Positions 33,691 through 42,589 of a DNA stretch of 64,000 bases are shown here, one piece after another. The stretch covers positions 39,287-103,286 of the forward strand of contig NZ_BMPI01000040.1 of NCBI RefSeq assembly GCF_014647515.1, in the 5' to 3' direction. Origin of the DNA: Dactylosporangium sucinum (GTDB lineage: Bacteria; Actinomycetota; Actinomycetes; Mycobacteriales; Micromonosporaceae). The notes beneath the pieces are model-generated. The model ran no database searches. It saw nothing but the letters and a program-made list of their open reading frames with translations, and had not been told where the DNA came from. Within the stretch, counting starts at the first letter, position 1, and every line of letters begins with the position of its first letter. Both the position numbers and the translations under genes were made by a program.

Positions 33691-34896
33691 ATGGAACGGG
33701 GCTCGCGGCGGGGCGTTTGGCGGACGGTGGCGGCGTGGACCGGCTTTGTGCTGTCGCCGCTGTTGTTCGTCGCCTGGAGCATGACGGGCAACCCGGCGGA
33801 CTCGCCGTTCGGGCTGCGGTTCATCATGCCGATCGCGGCCCTGGCGGCGCTGGCCGGCATGCTGCGGCGCCGCCCGTTCGTCGCGCTGGGCATGCTGCTG
33901 CTCATCACCGCCAGCTTCGAGCTGACGTTCCACCCCAACGGGCCCGAGCAGCTCGCCCTGCACAGCGACGTCCGCACGATCCAGACGCTGGCCCTCGACG
34001 TGGCGGTCGGCTACATCGCCGCGACCCGCCGCCGCTGGGTGTCGATCACCACGGCCGTGCTGGTGCTGTGCGCCCAGTGGGCGGTGGCTGTCGGCGTTCA
34101 GCTGAGCCCCGACGACCTCAACGACCGCGGCGCCCAGGAGGCCCTGGCGATGCTGGCGACCTGGTTCATCGGCAACTCGATCCGCCAGCGCCGCGTGTTC
34201 GCCGAGGCCCGCCTGGCCGAGACGGCCCGCGAGGCGGCCCAGGCCGAGCGCCTGCGCATCGCCCGCGAGCTGCACGACCTGATCGCCCACAGCATCGGCG
34301 TCATCGCCATGCAGGCGGGCATGGGCCGCCGCGTGATCGACACCCAGCCGGCCGAGGCCCGCCGGGCCCTGGCCGTGATCGAGGAAACGGGCCGCGAGAC
34401 ACTGGCCGCGCTACGCCGCACCCTGGGCAACCTCCGCCGCACCGACCCGGCGGCGGAAGAGCTGCCGCTCGCGCCGTCGAACGGGCTGGCCGACCTGGAG
34501 CGGCTGGCCGAGCGTTCGCGCGGTGGCGGCTTACGCGTCGAGCTGCACGCCCCGGCAGCTCCGGTGACCCTGCCCGCGGACCTCGATCTGGCCGCCTACC
34601 GGGTCGTGCAGGAGTCCCTGACCAACGTGACCCGCCACGCCCGGGCCACCCGCTGCGACGTCACGGTCGCCGTGGAGGGCGCCATACTGACGGTCGAGGT
34701 GACCGACAACGGCCGCGGCGGCCCGATCGCGGAGGGCGGCCACGGCATCGCCGGCATGCGCGAGCGCGTCACGCTGCTGGGCGGCGAGTTCGCGGCGGGC
34801 CCGCGCCCCGGCGGCGGCTTCCGCGTGGCGGCCACCATCCCGCTCCCGGTTGCCCCGGTCGCCCCGGCCGGTGCCGCGCTCGGGGGCGCGCGGTGA
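33691..34896 (+). CDS. sensor histidine kinase, NarL/DesK-type (HisKA_3)
   Basis: 401 residues from ATG 33691. Four to five membrane helices occupy about 10-165 (for example FVLSPLLFVAWSM and IMPIAALAALAGML), with little extracytoplasmic sequence, so the signal is probably sensed within the membrane. The HisKA_3 region has RLRIARELHDLIAHSIGVIA with the phosphorylated His, and the HATPase domain has YRVVQESLTNVTRHA, VTDNGRGG and GHGIAGMRERV. The stop overlaps the response regulator start by 4 bp. The start is divergent from the hydrolase/acyltransferase pair, a possible target. Confidence 0.93.
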   Translation: MERGSRRGVWRTVAAWTGFVLSPLLFVAWSMTGNPADSPFGLRFIMPIAALAALAGMLRRRPFVALGMLLLITASFELTFHPNGPEQLALHSDVRTIQTLALDVAVGYIAATRRRWVSITTAVLVLCAQWAVAVGVQLSPDDLNDRGAQEALAMLATWFIGNSIRQRRVFAEARLAETAREAAQAERLRIARELHDLIAHSIGVIAMQAGMGRRVIDTQPAEARRALAVIEETGRETLAALRRTLGNLRRTDPAAEELPLAPSNGLADLERLAERSRGGGLRVELHAPAAPVTLPADLDLAAYRVVQESLTNVTRHARATRCDVTVAVEGAILTVEVTDNGRGGPIAEGGHGIAGMRERVTLLGGEFAAGPRPGGGFRVAATIPLPVAPVAPAGAALGGAR

Positions 34897-35615
34897 CCAC
34901 CCGGGTCGTGCTGGTCGACGACCAGCCGCTCATCCGCAGCGCGCTGCGGGTGCTCATCGCCGACGCCGACGACCTCGTCGTGGCCGGGGAGGCCGGGTCG
35001 GGCGACGAGGCGCTCGCGATCGTGGCGCGGGAGGCGCCCGACGTCGTCGTGATGGACATCCGGATGCCGGGGATGGACGGGATCGAGGCCACCCGCCGGA
35101 TCGTCGCGAGCGGGGCGGCAGCGCGGGTGCTGGTGCTGACGACGTTCGACGACGACGAGTACGTCTTCGGTGCCCTCCGCGCCGGCGCCAGCGGCTTCGT
35201 CGTCAAGGACATGGCCCTCGACGACATCCTCGCGGCCGTCCGCGTGGTCGCGGCCGGCGACGCGATCGTCGCGCCCCGCGTCACCCGGCTGCTCGTCGCA
35301 CACTTCGTGACCACCGGGGCCGGCGGTGCCACGACCGGCGGGGGCGGCCGGTCCGGCGGCGGCGCAGCCGGCTCGCCCGGCCCCGGGTCCGGCGGGGCCG
35401 CTCCCGCGCCGCGGCGGGTGCTCGACCAGATCACGGAGCGGGAGCGGGAGGTGCTGACGCTCATCGGGCAGGGGCGGTCCAACCATGAGATCGCCGGCGC
35501 CCTGCACATCACGGTGGCCACCGTGAAGGCGCACGTCGCGCGGCTGCTCACCAAGCTCGACGCCCGGGATCGGGTGCAGCTGGTGATCATTGCGTACGAG
35601 CGCGGGCTCGTGTGA
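34893..35615 (+). CDS. LuxR/NarL-family response regulator
   Basis: 240 residues from GTG 34893. Receiver domain (1-120) with VLVDDQ acidic pair, phosphoacceptor D55 in VVVMDIRMPGMDG, switch Thr in VLTTFDDDEYV and Lys in GFVVKDM. The C-terminal LuxR HTH (about 175-238) has LTEREREV-type sequence (ITEREREVLTLIGQGRSNHE) and TVKAHVARLLTKL. Between them lies an unusually Gly-rich linker of about 35 residues (GAGGATTGGGGRSGGGAAG). Partner of the upstream kinase; the regulon is not evident. Confidence 0.94.
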   Translation: MTTRVVLVDDQPLIRSALRVLIADADDLVVAGEAGSGDEALAIVAREAPDVVVMDIRMPGMDGIEATRRIVASGAAARVLVLTTFDDDEYVFGALRAGASGFVVKDMALDDILAAVRVVAAGDAIVAPRVTRLLVAHFVTTGAGGATTGGGGRSGGGAAGSPGPGSGGAAPAPRRVLDQITEREREVLTLIGQGRSNHEIAGALHITVATVKAHVARLLTKLDARDRVQLVIIAYERGLV

Positions 35616-35934
35616 TGCGCCGGCCGAACAGCCTGGCGACGCCGTAGCCCGGGAGGCGGAGAACACGGCTGGATCTCACGACATCGACGATCCTGCATGC
35701 AGACCCGACCTCGGCGGCGCGGGCGACGGTACCGTCGACGATGAGGCGCTCGCGGCCGCCTGCCGTCCAGGGGCGCTCGGCGACGTCGAGCAGCTCGCCC
35801 TGTTCCGGACCCGGTCCCGGACGGTCACCAGGTGGCGGGCGCGTGCCGCCACCGAGGCGGGCACGCACCGGGAAACCCCGCCGGTGACAGCCCGGCGGGC
35901 CGCCACAACCTCGACGACAGGATCGGAGCACAGC
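35616..35934. other. 319-bp stretch without a clear gene; possible minus-strand remnant
   Basis: On the minus strand, 35820 down to 35587 reads protein-like sequence (RERLIVDGTVARAAEVGSAC, then VLRLPGYGVARLFGRRI) with no start codon or upstream domain, so it could be the tail of a deleted gene. On the plus strand it serves as the leader of tmk. No terminator recognised. Confidence 0.35.
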
Positions 35935-36558
<624 letters not shown>

Positions 36559-36720
36559 CCCCGACCCGCAACGGCCCGGATGGTGATCAGGGCCGCGACC
36601 GTAGCGGCGGGGATCTCGAAGAGCGGCGGGTATGAACCGGGGCGGGCGGGTAGCTTGACGCGGATCGGGCGGGGTCCTAGCGTCGCCTGCGACAACCGCA
36701 TATTGCGCCGTTCGAGCCGT

Positions 36721-36906
36721 GGCGGGAGAGATCCCGGCACCTGCGGGGCGCCGAAGGAGCAACATCCCCTCCCCGGGAAACTCTCAGGCAACCGTACCGT
36801 CGCGGTCAGGCGACTCTGGAAAGTCAGGGCATCGACGCCCTGCGCCCAAGGTGCAAGCCGCCACCACCACGGCGGTGAAGCTCTCAGGCACCATGACAGA
36901 GCGGGG
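36721..36906 (+). promoter_or_regulatory. tandem glycine riboswitch upstream of sdaA
   Basis: The first aptamer begins GGCGGGAGAG (36721) and contains CGCCGAAGGAGCAA (36749-36762), AACTCTCAGGCA (36779-36790) and GACTCTGG (36812-36819). A second, less canonical aptamer has CGCCCAAGGTGCAA (36843-36856), CTCTCAGGCACC (36881-36892) and GACAGAG (36895-36901). These are the conserved cores of glycine riboswitches. The reading frame after it encodes serine dehydratase, a known target of this class in actinobacteria. High glycine would be expected to raise expression. Confidence 0.9.
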
Positions 36907-36928
36907 AGGCCTGGCGAAGGAGCCTCCC
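36904..36928 (+). promoter_or_regulatory. hairpin enclosing the sdaA ribosome binding site
   Basis: GGGAGGC (36904-36910) pairs with GCCTCCC (36922-36928), looping out CTGGCGAAGGA. The Shine-Dalgarno GAAGGAG (36916-36922) sits in the loop and stem edge, 7 nt before ATG 36930, immediately after the riboswitch. It could be the expression platform that blocks or frees translation. Confidence 0.6.
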
Positions 36929-36929
36929 T

Positions 36930-38264
36930 ATGGCGTTGAGTGTTTTCGATCTGTACAGCGTGGGCATCGGTCCCTCCTCCTCGCACACGGTCGGGCCGAT
37001 GCGGGCCGCCGCCATGTTCGCGCGGCAGCTCGACCGGCCCGTCGCGCGGATCAAGGCCGAGCTCTTCGGCTCGCTCGGGGCCACCGGGCACGGGCACGGG
37101 TCGGCCAAGGCCGTCGTGCTCGGGCTGGAGGGGGAGGACCCGGCGACGGTCGACGTCGACGCCGCCGACGAGCGGGTCGCCGGCAAGCGCGAGCTGCGGC
37201 TCCCGAACGGCCAGACCGTCCCGTTCGACCAGGACGCCGACCTGGTGCTGCACCGGCGGCGGTCGCTGCCCGAGCACCCCAACGGGATGATCTTCCGCGC
37301 CTGGGGGCCCGCGGGGGAGCTGGTCGCCGAGCGCACGTACTTCTCGGTCGGGGGAGGGTTCGTCACCGGGCCGGACGGGATCGTGCCCGACTCCACCGAG
37401 CTGCCGCACCCGTTCGCCACCGGCGCGGAGCTGCTGCGGACGTGCCGGGCGACCGGGCTGCCGGTCAGCGGGGTGATGCGGGTCAACGAGCGGGCCTGGC
37501 GGACCGACGCGGAGGTCAGCGCCGGGCTGGGCGAGCTGTGGGACGTCATGCAGGCCTGCGTCGAGCGCGGCTGCCACCGCGAGGGGGTCCTGCCCGGGGG
37601 CCTGCGGGTCCCGCGCCGGGCGCCCGCGCTGTACCGGGACCTCAAGGCCGACGCCGAGAACCCCGACCCGCTGCGGATCATGGACTGGGTGAACCTGTTC
37701 GCCCTGGCGGTCAACGAGGAGAACGCGGCCGGCGGCCGGATCGTGACGGCGCCGACCAACGGCGCGGCCGGCATCATCCCGGCGGTCCTGCACTACTACA
37801 CGCGGTTCGTGCCCGGGGCGTCGGCCGACGGCGTCGAGCGGTTCCTGCTCACGGCGGCCGCGATCGGCATCCTCATCAAGGGCGGCGCGTCGATCTCCGG
37901 CGCCGAGGTCGGCTGCCAGGGCGAGGTCGGCTCGGCGTGCGCGATGGCCGCGGCCGGCCTGTGCGAGGTCCTCGGCGGCACGCCCGAGCAGGTGGAGAAC
38001 GCGGCCGAGATCGGCCTCGAACACAACCTGGGCCTCACCTGCGACCCGGTCGGCGGCCTGGTGCAGATCCCGTGCATCGAGCGCAACGCCATCGCGAGCG
38101 TGAAGGCGATCAACGCCGCCCGGCTGGCCCGCAACGGTACCGGCGAGCACAAGGTCACGCTGGACAAGGCGATCAAGACCATGCGCGAGACCGGGCGGGA
38201 CATGTCGACGAAGTACAAGGAGACGGCGCGCGGCGGGCTCGCCGTGACCGTCATCGAGTGCTGA
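36930..38264 (+). CDS. sdaA: L-serine ammonia-lyase (iron-sulfur L-serine dehydratase)
   Basis: 444 residues from ATG 36930, full length for the single-chain type. The beta domain starts MALSVFDLYSVGIGPSSSHT, and the alpha domain has EENAAGGRIVTAPTNGAAGI, KGGASISGAEVGCQGEVGSAC and the late LTCDPVGGLVQIPCIERN. The Cys residues in those segments ligate the 4Fe-4S cluster. It deaminates serine to pyruvate and ammonia in the cytoplasm. Control by the upstream glycine riboswitch links it to glycine overflow through serine hydroxymethyltransferase. The last 14 bp overlap the convergent condensation-domain gene. Confidence 0.96.
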   Translation: MALSVFDLYSVGIGPSSSHTVGPMRAAAMFARQLDRPVARIKAELFGSLGATGHGHGSAKAVVLGLEGEDPATVDVDAADERVAGKRELRLPNGQTVPFDQDADLVLHRRRSLPEHPNGMIFRAWGPAGELVAERTYFSVGGGFVTGPDGIVPDSTELPHPFATGAELLRTCRATGLPVSGVMRVNERAWRTDAEVSAGLGELWDVMQACVERGCHREGVLPGGLRVPRRAPALYRDLKADAENPDPLRIMDWVNLFALAVNEENAAGGRIVTAPTNGAAGIIPAVLHYYTRFVPGASADGVERFLLTAAAIGILIKGGASISGAEVGCQGEVGSACAMAAAGLCEVLGGTPEQVENAAEIGLEHNLGLTCDPVGGLVQIPCIERNAIASVKAINAARLARNGTGEHKVTLDKAIKTMRETGRDMSTKYKETARGGLAVTVIEC

Positions 38265-39444
38265 CGGCGAACGCCTCCATCGCGGTGAGCATCCGCAGGA
38301 CGTCGGCCTCGGCGATGTGCCAGGTGTCCAGCTCCACGGTGACCCCGGCGTCGTCGAGGTTGACCATGACCTTCTCGTTGAAGAAGCGCATCGGCTCCCG
38401 GGTGAGCCCGTGGGGCGCGTCCGCCACAGGAGCGCCGGTGCGCCGGTCGTTGTAGAAGACGCCCAGCTCGACCGGCAGGCGGGCGAGGAGCTCGAGCCGG
38501 GCGGCGGGGTCGTAGTAGGCGTGCTTGGAGGCGCTCATCGACGCCGTCCGGGCCCGGGCCACCAGCTCGTCCGGTCCGCAGGAACGAGCGTCCAGCACGA
38601 TCAGGCCGTTCTGGGTCAGCGGCGACACCAGGCCGGCCAGCCCGGGCCGGAACCGGTTGCCGATGATCGCCTCGGCGACGAGCGGCCCGCCGGCGACGGC
38701 GTCCCAGGCGTGCGCGAACGACGCCAGCAGCACCCACGCCGGGTCGGCGGCCAGCCGGGCGGCCGTCGCGAAGGCGCCGCGGTACAGCGCCGGGGACCGC
38801 CAGACCAGGCGCAGGTAGCGGGGCTCGCCGCGGTCCACCGGCGGCGGGAGGCGGCGCGCCGGGACCGCCTGCAGGTGGGTCTCCCAGTGCCGCATCGCCG
38901 CCGCGGTGCTGCGCCGGGCGGGCGGCTCCTGCTGGCGCTCCCACACCTCGACCGGTGACAGCACCGGCCCCTCGGCGCGCTCCGCCAGGTCCCGCAGCAT
39001 CACCTGGACCCCGCCGAGGTCGGCGGCCAGGTGCGACATGATCGCGACGACGTGCGTCGGTGCGCCGTCGCGGCAGGCCACGCCCATCCGCAGCCACCAC
39101 TCCTGCGCGTGGTCGAACGGCTCGTCCCGCCAGCGGGCCGCCAGGTCGAACGCCGCCCGGTCGTCGGCGGCGTCGAGGACGTGCAGCACCGCCTCCCCGG
39201 CGCCGAAGGTCTCCTGCTTCGAGTCGCCCCGCAGCAGCGTGCGCAGCGACGGATGCCGGCCGGTATGGTATCGCAGCTCGGCCGCGAAGTCGTCCACGGT
39301 GCGGCCGTCGGTCACCGGCACGACCCCGCCGATCGGCAGCGACGAGCCGATCTCCCGCATGGCCGCCCAGACCTGCTGCTGACCCCAGGTCAGCCCGCCG
39401 ACGCCGGCACCCGGGCCGGTGAACGGAACCGCGATGCGCTCCAC
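38251..39444 (-). CDS. stand-alone condensation-domain protein
   Basis: 397 residues from the GTG at 39442-39444; the ribosome binding site is weak (GATCTTCCC). The whole chain has the condensation/acyltransferase fold: GGLTWGQQQVWAAMREIG, LRYHTGRHPSLRTLL, and the active-site motif MSHLAADLGGV, where the first His of HHxxxDG is Ser and the second His and Asp remain. LGVFYNDRR and MVNLDDAGVTVELDTWH mark the C-terminal lobe. No adenylation or carrier domain is attached or nearby. It shares the SHLA-x-D signature with the protein at 21143-22909. Possible role: condensation of free acyl or aminoacyl donors. It overlaps sdaA tail to tail. Confidence 0.75.
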   Translation of the reverse strand: MERIAVPFTGPGAGVGGLTWGQQQVWAAMREIGSSLPIGGVVPVTDGRTVDDFAAELRYHTGRHPSLRTLLRGDSKQETFGAGEAVLHVLDAADDRAAFDLAARWRDEPFDHAQEWWLRMGVACRDGAPTHVVAIMSHLAADLGGVQVMLRDLAERAEGPVLSPVEVWERQQEPPARRSTAAAMRHWETHLQAVPARRLPPPVDRGEPRYLRLVWRSPALYRGAFATAARLAADPAWVLLASFAHAWDAVAGGPLVAEAIIGNRFRPGLAGLVSPLTQNGLIVLDARSCGPDELVARARTASMSASKHAYYDPAARLELLARLPVELGVFYNDRRTGAPVADAPHGLTREPMRFFNEKVMVNLDDAGVTVELDTWHIAEADVLRMLTAMEAFAVSTR

Positions 39445-39543
39445 GGGAAGATCATACGGCTTTCTTCACGACTTATATTGACGCGTGTATAAAGAACGGT
39501 GTCCCCGGGTCCCACCGCCCAGCCCCGCACCCGAGGAGGCGCC

Positions 39544-41715
39544 GTGAGGCGAACCCTGACGATGGCGCTAGCCGCCACCACCGCACTGATCGCAGCCCAG
39601 GCACCGGCGTCGGCCGGCGGACCCCGACCCGCCCCCGCCGTCAGCGCCACCTACTCCGCCGCCGGACAGCACTGGCAGCCGCTGACCGGCATCACCAGGG
39701 ACGCAGCGGCCGACGTCACCGTCGTCGTCGACCCGAGCCGGGCCCGCCAGCGGTACAGCGGGATCGGCTTCTCGATCGACGAGACGAGCGTGTCGAACCT
39801 CTGGAAGCTCACCCCCGCCCAGCGCGAGGACGCGATCCGGCTGCTCGTCGACCCCCGCACCGGCGCCGGCCTCGACCGGTTCCGGCTGACGATCGGCAGC
39901 CCCGACCTCATCGAGCACCTGCCGTTCTGGTCCTACGACGACCTGCCCGCCGGCGTCGCCGAGGACTGGGACCTGCGGTACTTCTCGATCCAGCGCGACA
40001 TCGACCTGCACATCGTCGACACCGTCAAGCTGATCCAGAAGTACAACCCGAAGGCCACGTTCTTCGCCTCGGCCTGGAGCGCCCCGGCCTGGATGAAGAC
40101 CAACAACAAGTTCCTCGGCGAGGTCGCCCTCAGGCCGGGCAGCACGACCGACCACTACCAGGTCGGCAAGCTGCGCGACGAGTGCATCGACGTCTTCGCC
40201 CGCTACTACGCGAAGTACGTCGAGGCCTACGCCCGCCACGGCATCAGGGTCGACGCGCTCACGCTGCTCAACGAGCCGGGCATGGACGTCGTCTACCCCG
40301 CCATGGACATCTCCGTCGCCCAGCAGCAGAAGCTCGCGGTCGCGATCAAGCGCCGGCTGCCGCAGGTCGACCTGTACATCCACGACTTCAACTTCTGGGA
40401 CTGGCGCGACCCGAACAGCACCGAGACCAAGAACTACTACCGGGTGCTCGACGACCCGGCGGCGCGGCGGGCGGCCGACGCGATCGCGTTCCACCCGTAC
40501 TGGGGCGACCCCACGGTCATGCGCGACGCCTACGAGCAGACCGGCAAGCCGGTGCACCTGACCGAGACCAGCGACCTCGACCCGGCGACGATCCTGAGCT
40601 ACCTCCGGCTCGACGCGAGCTCGTACGTCATGTGGGCGCAGGCCACCGACCAGGACGGCGGCACCCTGCACTGGACGCCGGCGCGGGACAACAACGTCGA
40701 CTGGGACCAGGTGGCGGCGACCACGAAGTGGCCCGACCGGCTGGTCAAGGTCGACACGACCAGTCGCACGTACTCCGTGCGGGACGAGCTCTACGCCATG
40801 GGGCAGTTCGCGCGGTACCTCGACCCGTCCTACACGCGCCTGCAGTCCAGCGCCACCGCCGGCGGCGTGAGCAACGTGGCGTTCCGGGACCGCGACGGGC
40901 ACTTCGTCGCCGTCCTCGGCAACGCCCGCGACACCGCGGCCCGGGTCCGGGTCACGGTCGCCGGCGAGTCGTTCGTCGCCACGGTGCCGGCCCGCGCCTA
41001 CGCCACGCTCCGCTGGACCCCGGACCTGCCCCGCGCCCACGGCAACCACGCGCCGGCGTTCGCGCCGGTGGCCGACGTGGTCGCCGACCAGTACGGCACG
41101 ACCCAGGTGCGGCTCACCGCCACCGACCGGGACCGCGACCGGCTCGCGTACTACGCCACCGACCTGCCCGGCGGCGTGAGCCTCGACGGGACGACCGGTG
41201 TGGTGACGCTGCGGCCGACGGTCGCCGGCACCCAGGACCTGACGTTCACGGTGACGGACGGCGTGGCCAGCGACCGGGTCACGGTCCACGTGACCGTCCG
41301 GCCGCACGGGGCGCCGGTCGGCGCGGTCGTCGAGGCGGAGGCGTACACAGCCCAGCACGGCTGGACCGACGGCGGGGCCAACTTCATCGAGAACAACGCC
41401 AGCGCCAGCGGCGGCAAGAACGTCGGCTGGACGGCGCCGGGGAACTGGCTGCAGTACCGCGTGGACATCGCCCAGGCGGGCACCTACGACCTGGAACTGC
41501 GGGTGGCCACCGGCACCGGCGGGGTCGTGCCCGACGCCGTGTCGTTGCGCGACGCCGCCGGCACGGTGCTCGCCACGGCCTCGGTGCCGGACACCGGCGG
41601 GTGGGGCAGCTACGGCTCCGTGCACGTCCCGGTGACGCTCGCCGCCGGGGATCAGATCGTCACGGTGTACTGCGAGAGCGGCGGCTTCAACCTGGACTAC
41701 TTCCGCCTGGCGTAG
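39544..41715 (+). CDS. secreted GH30-family glycosidase with Ig-like domain and CBM6
   Basis: 723 residues from GTG 39544 behind GAGGAGG. Signal peptide about 1-25 (ALAATTALIAAQAPASA). The GH30 catalytic domain (about 45-495) has RYSGIGFSIDETSVSNLW, LTIGSPDLIEHLPFWSY, SAPAWMKTNNKFLG, acid/base E244 in TLLNEPGMD and nucleophile E341 in LTETSDLD, and ends with the beta-sandwich typical of GH30. A cadherin-like Ig domain (about 500-590, DQYGTTQVRLTATDRD) and a C-terminal CBM6 (about 597-723, VVEAEAYTAQHG to FNLDYFRLA) follow. GH30 members include glucosylceramidases, beta-1,6-glucanases and xylanases; the specificity here cannot be set by eye. Confidence 0.87.
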   Translation: MRRTLTMALAATTALIAAQAPASAGGPRPAPAVSATYSAAGQHWQPLTGITRDAAADVTVVVDPSRARQRYSGIGFSIDETSVSNLWKLTPAQREDAIRLLVDPRTGAGLDRFRLTIGSPDLIEHLPFWSYDDLPAGVAEDWDLRYFSIQRDIDLHIVDTVKLIQKYNPKATFFASAWSAPAWMKTNNKFLGEVALRPGSTTDHYQVGKLRDECIDVFARYYAKYVEAYARHGIRVDALTLLNEPGMDVVYPAMDISVAQQQKLAVAIKRRLPQVDLYIHDFNFWDWRDPNSTETKNYYRVLDDPAARRAADAIAFHPYWGDPTVMRDAYEQTGKPVHLTETSDLDPATILSYLRLDASSYVMWAQATDQDGGTLHWTPARDNNVDWDQVAATTKWPDRLVKVDTTSRTYSVRDELYAMGQFARYLDPSYTRLQSSATAGGVSNVAFRDRDGHFVAVLGNARDTAARVRVTVAGESFVATVPARAYATLRWTPDLPRAHGNHAPAFAPVADVVADQYGTTQVRLTATDRDRDRLAYYATDLPGGVSLDGTTGVVTLRPTVAGTQDLTFTVTDGVASDRVTVHVTVRPHGAPVGAVVEAEAYTAQHGWTDGGANFIENNASASGGKNVGWTAPGNWLQYRVDIAQAGTYDLELRVATGTGGVVPDAVSLRDAAGTVLATASVPDTGGWGSYGSVHVPVTLAAGDQIVTVYCESGGFNLDYFRLA

Positions 41716-41724
41716 GGCCGGGTG

Positions 41725-42459
41725 TCACTTCGGGCGGCGGGCGATCGCCACGACCGACTGCCCGAACGGCGGGCGCACGACGCGCTCCATGAGCCGGGTC
41801 ACCGGGGCCACCGTGGTGTCGTAGAACTTCACCATCGGCCCCGGGCCCGGCAGCTGCCGCAGCAGGCAGGTGGACACGTAGTAGCCGATGAGTCCCAGCG
41901 AGTTGGCGTAGTGCAGCCGCTCGATCCGCAGATCGGCGGCGAGCAGCGCGGCGCGCATCGTCTTGCGCGTGTAGCGGCGCACGTGCCCGGTGGCGACGTC
42001 GGCCGGGCCCATCGCGAACGGGAACGCCGGCACCACGATCACCACGTAGCCGCCCGGCCGGACCATCGCCCGCATGGTGCGCAGCGCGCCGATGTCGTCC
42101 TCGATGTGCTCCAGCACGTTGTAGGAGACCGCGGCGCTGTGGTCGGCGGTGTCGTCGCTGGGCAGCATGAGCTCGCGGACCGTGACGTCCCGGTTGGCGG
42201 CGAACCGCTCCTTGAGCGCCAGGATGCGGCCCGGGTCGGCCTCCGTCAGCGTCATGCGCGGTGCGTGCACCAGCCACTCCGCCGCGTAGTCGCCGAGCCC
42301 GGCGCTGACCTCGATCGGGTGGTCGCCGAGGAAGGGCGTGGCGAACGCGACGAACCACTTGCGGTGGTTCTTCGCCATCGCGAGGCCTTCGAGGACCTCC
42401 GACTGCACGAGCTGGTCGCCCAGGATCCCGGCGCTCGGAGGATGCTCCGCGTTGGGCAC
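41725..42459 (-). CDS. class I SAM-dependent methyltransferase
   Basis: 244 residues from the GTG at 42457-42459, with GAGAGGA upstream; an ATG 42 bp earlier would add 14 unlikely residues. SAM motif I is IEVSAGLGDYAAEW, motif II acidic end LTEADPG, the central SYNVLEHIEDDIGAL motif and PGGYVVIVVPAFP follow. A late hydrophobic stretch (SLGLIGYYVSTCLL) could associate with membrane. This pattern is common in methyltransferases encoded beside polyprenol-linked glycan genes, and the divergent neighbour is a GT-C-type membrane protein, suggesting glycan or glycolipid modification. Confidence 0.85.
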   Translation of the reverse strand: MPNAEHPPSAGILGDQLVQSEVLEGLAMAKNHRKWFVAFATPFLGDHPIEVSAGLGDYAAEWLVHAPRMTLTEADPGRILALKERFAANRDVTVRELMLPSDDTADHSAAVSYNVLEHIEDDIGALRTMRAMVRPGGYVVIVVPAFPFAMGPADVATGHVRRYTRKTMRAALLAADLRIERLHYANSLGLIGYYVSTCLLRQLPGPGPMVKFYDTTVAPVTRLMERVVRPPFGQSVVAIARRPK

Positions 42460-42589
42460 GGCTGGTCCTCTCGGTGGTCGCTGACGGTGGTCCGGGATCA
42501 TGGTATCCGCAGTCGGCGTAGTTTATATCCATCGATGGTTGTGCCACCAGGGCGACCCCTTTCGGCCTGCGGCCCTCTATCGTGTCAGC

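Noticed and set aside
36559..36929. Protein-coding frame through the riboswitch region
   Set aside because: Conserved aptamer cores explain the sequence; the apparent frame has shadow-type composition.
39568..41625. Long antisense frame across the GH30 gene
   Set aside because: Same GC3-driven artefact; the plus strand has signal peptide, catalytic Glu pair and CBM6.
38251..41715. NRPS gene cluster around the condensation protein
   Set aside because: No adenylation, carrier or thioesterase domain occurs nearby; sdaA and GH30 flank it.
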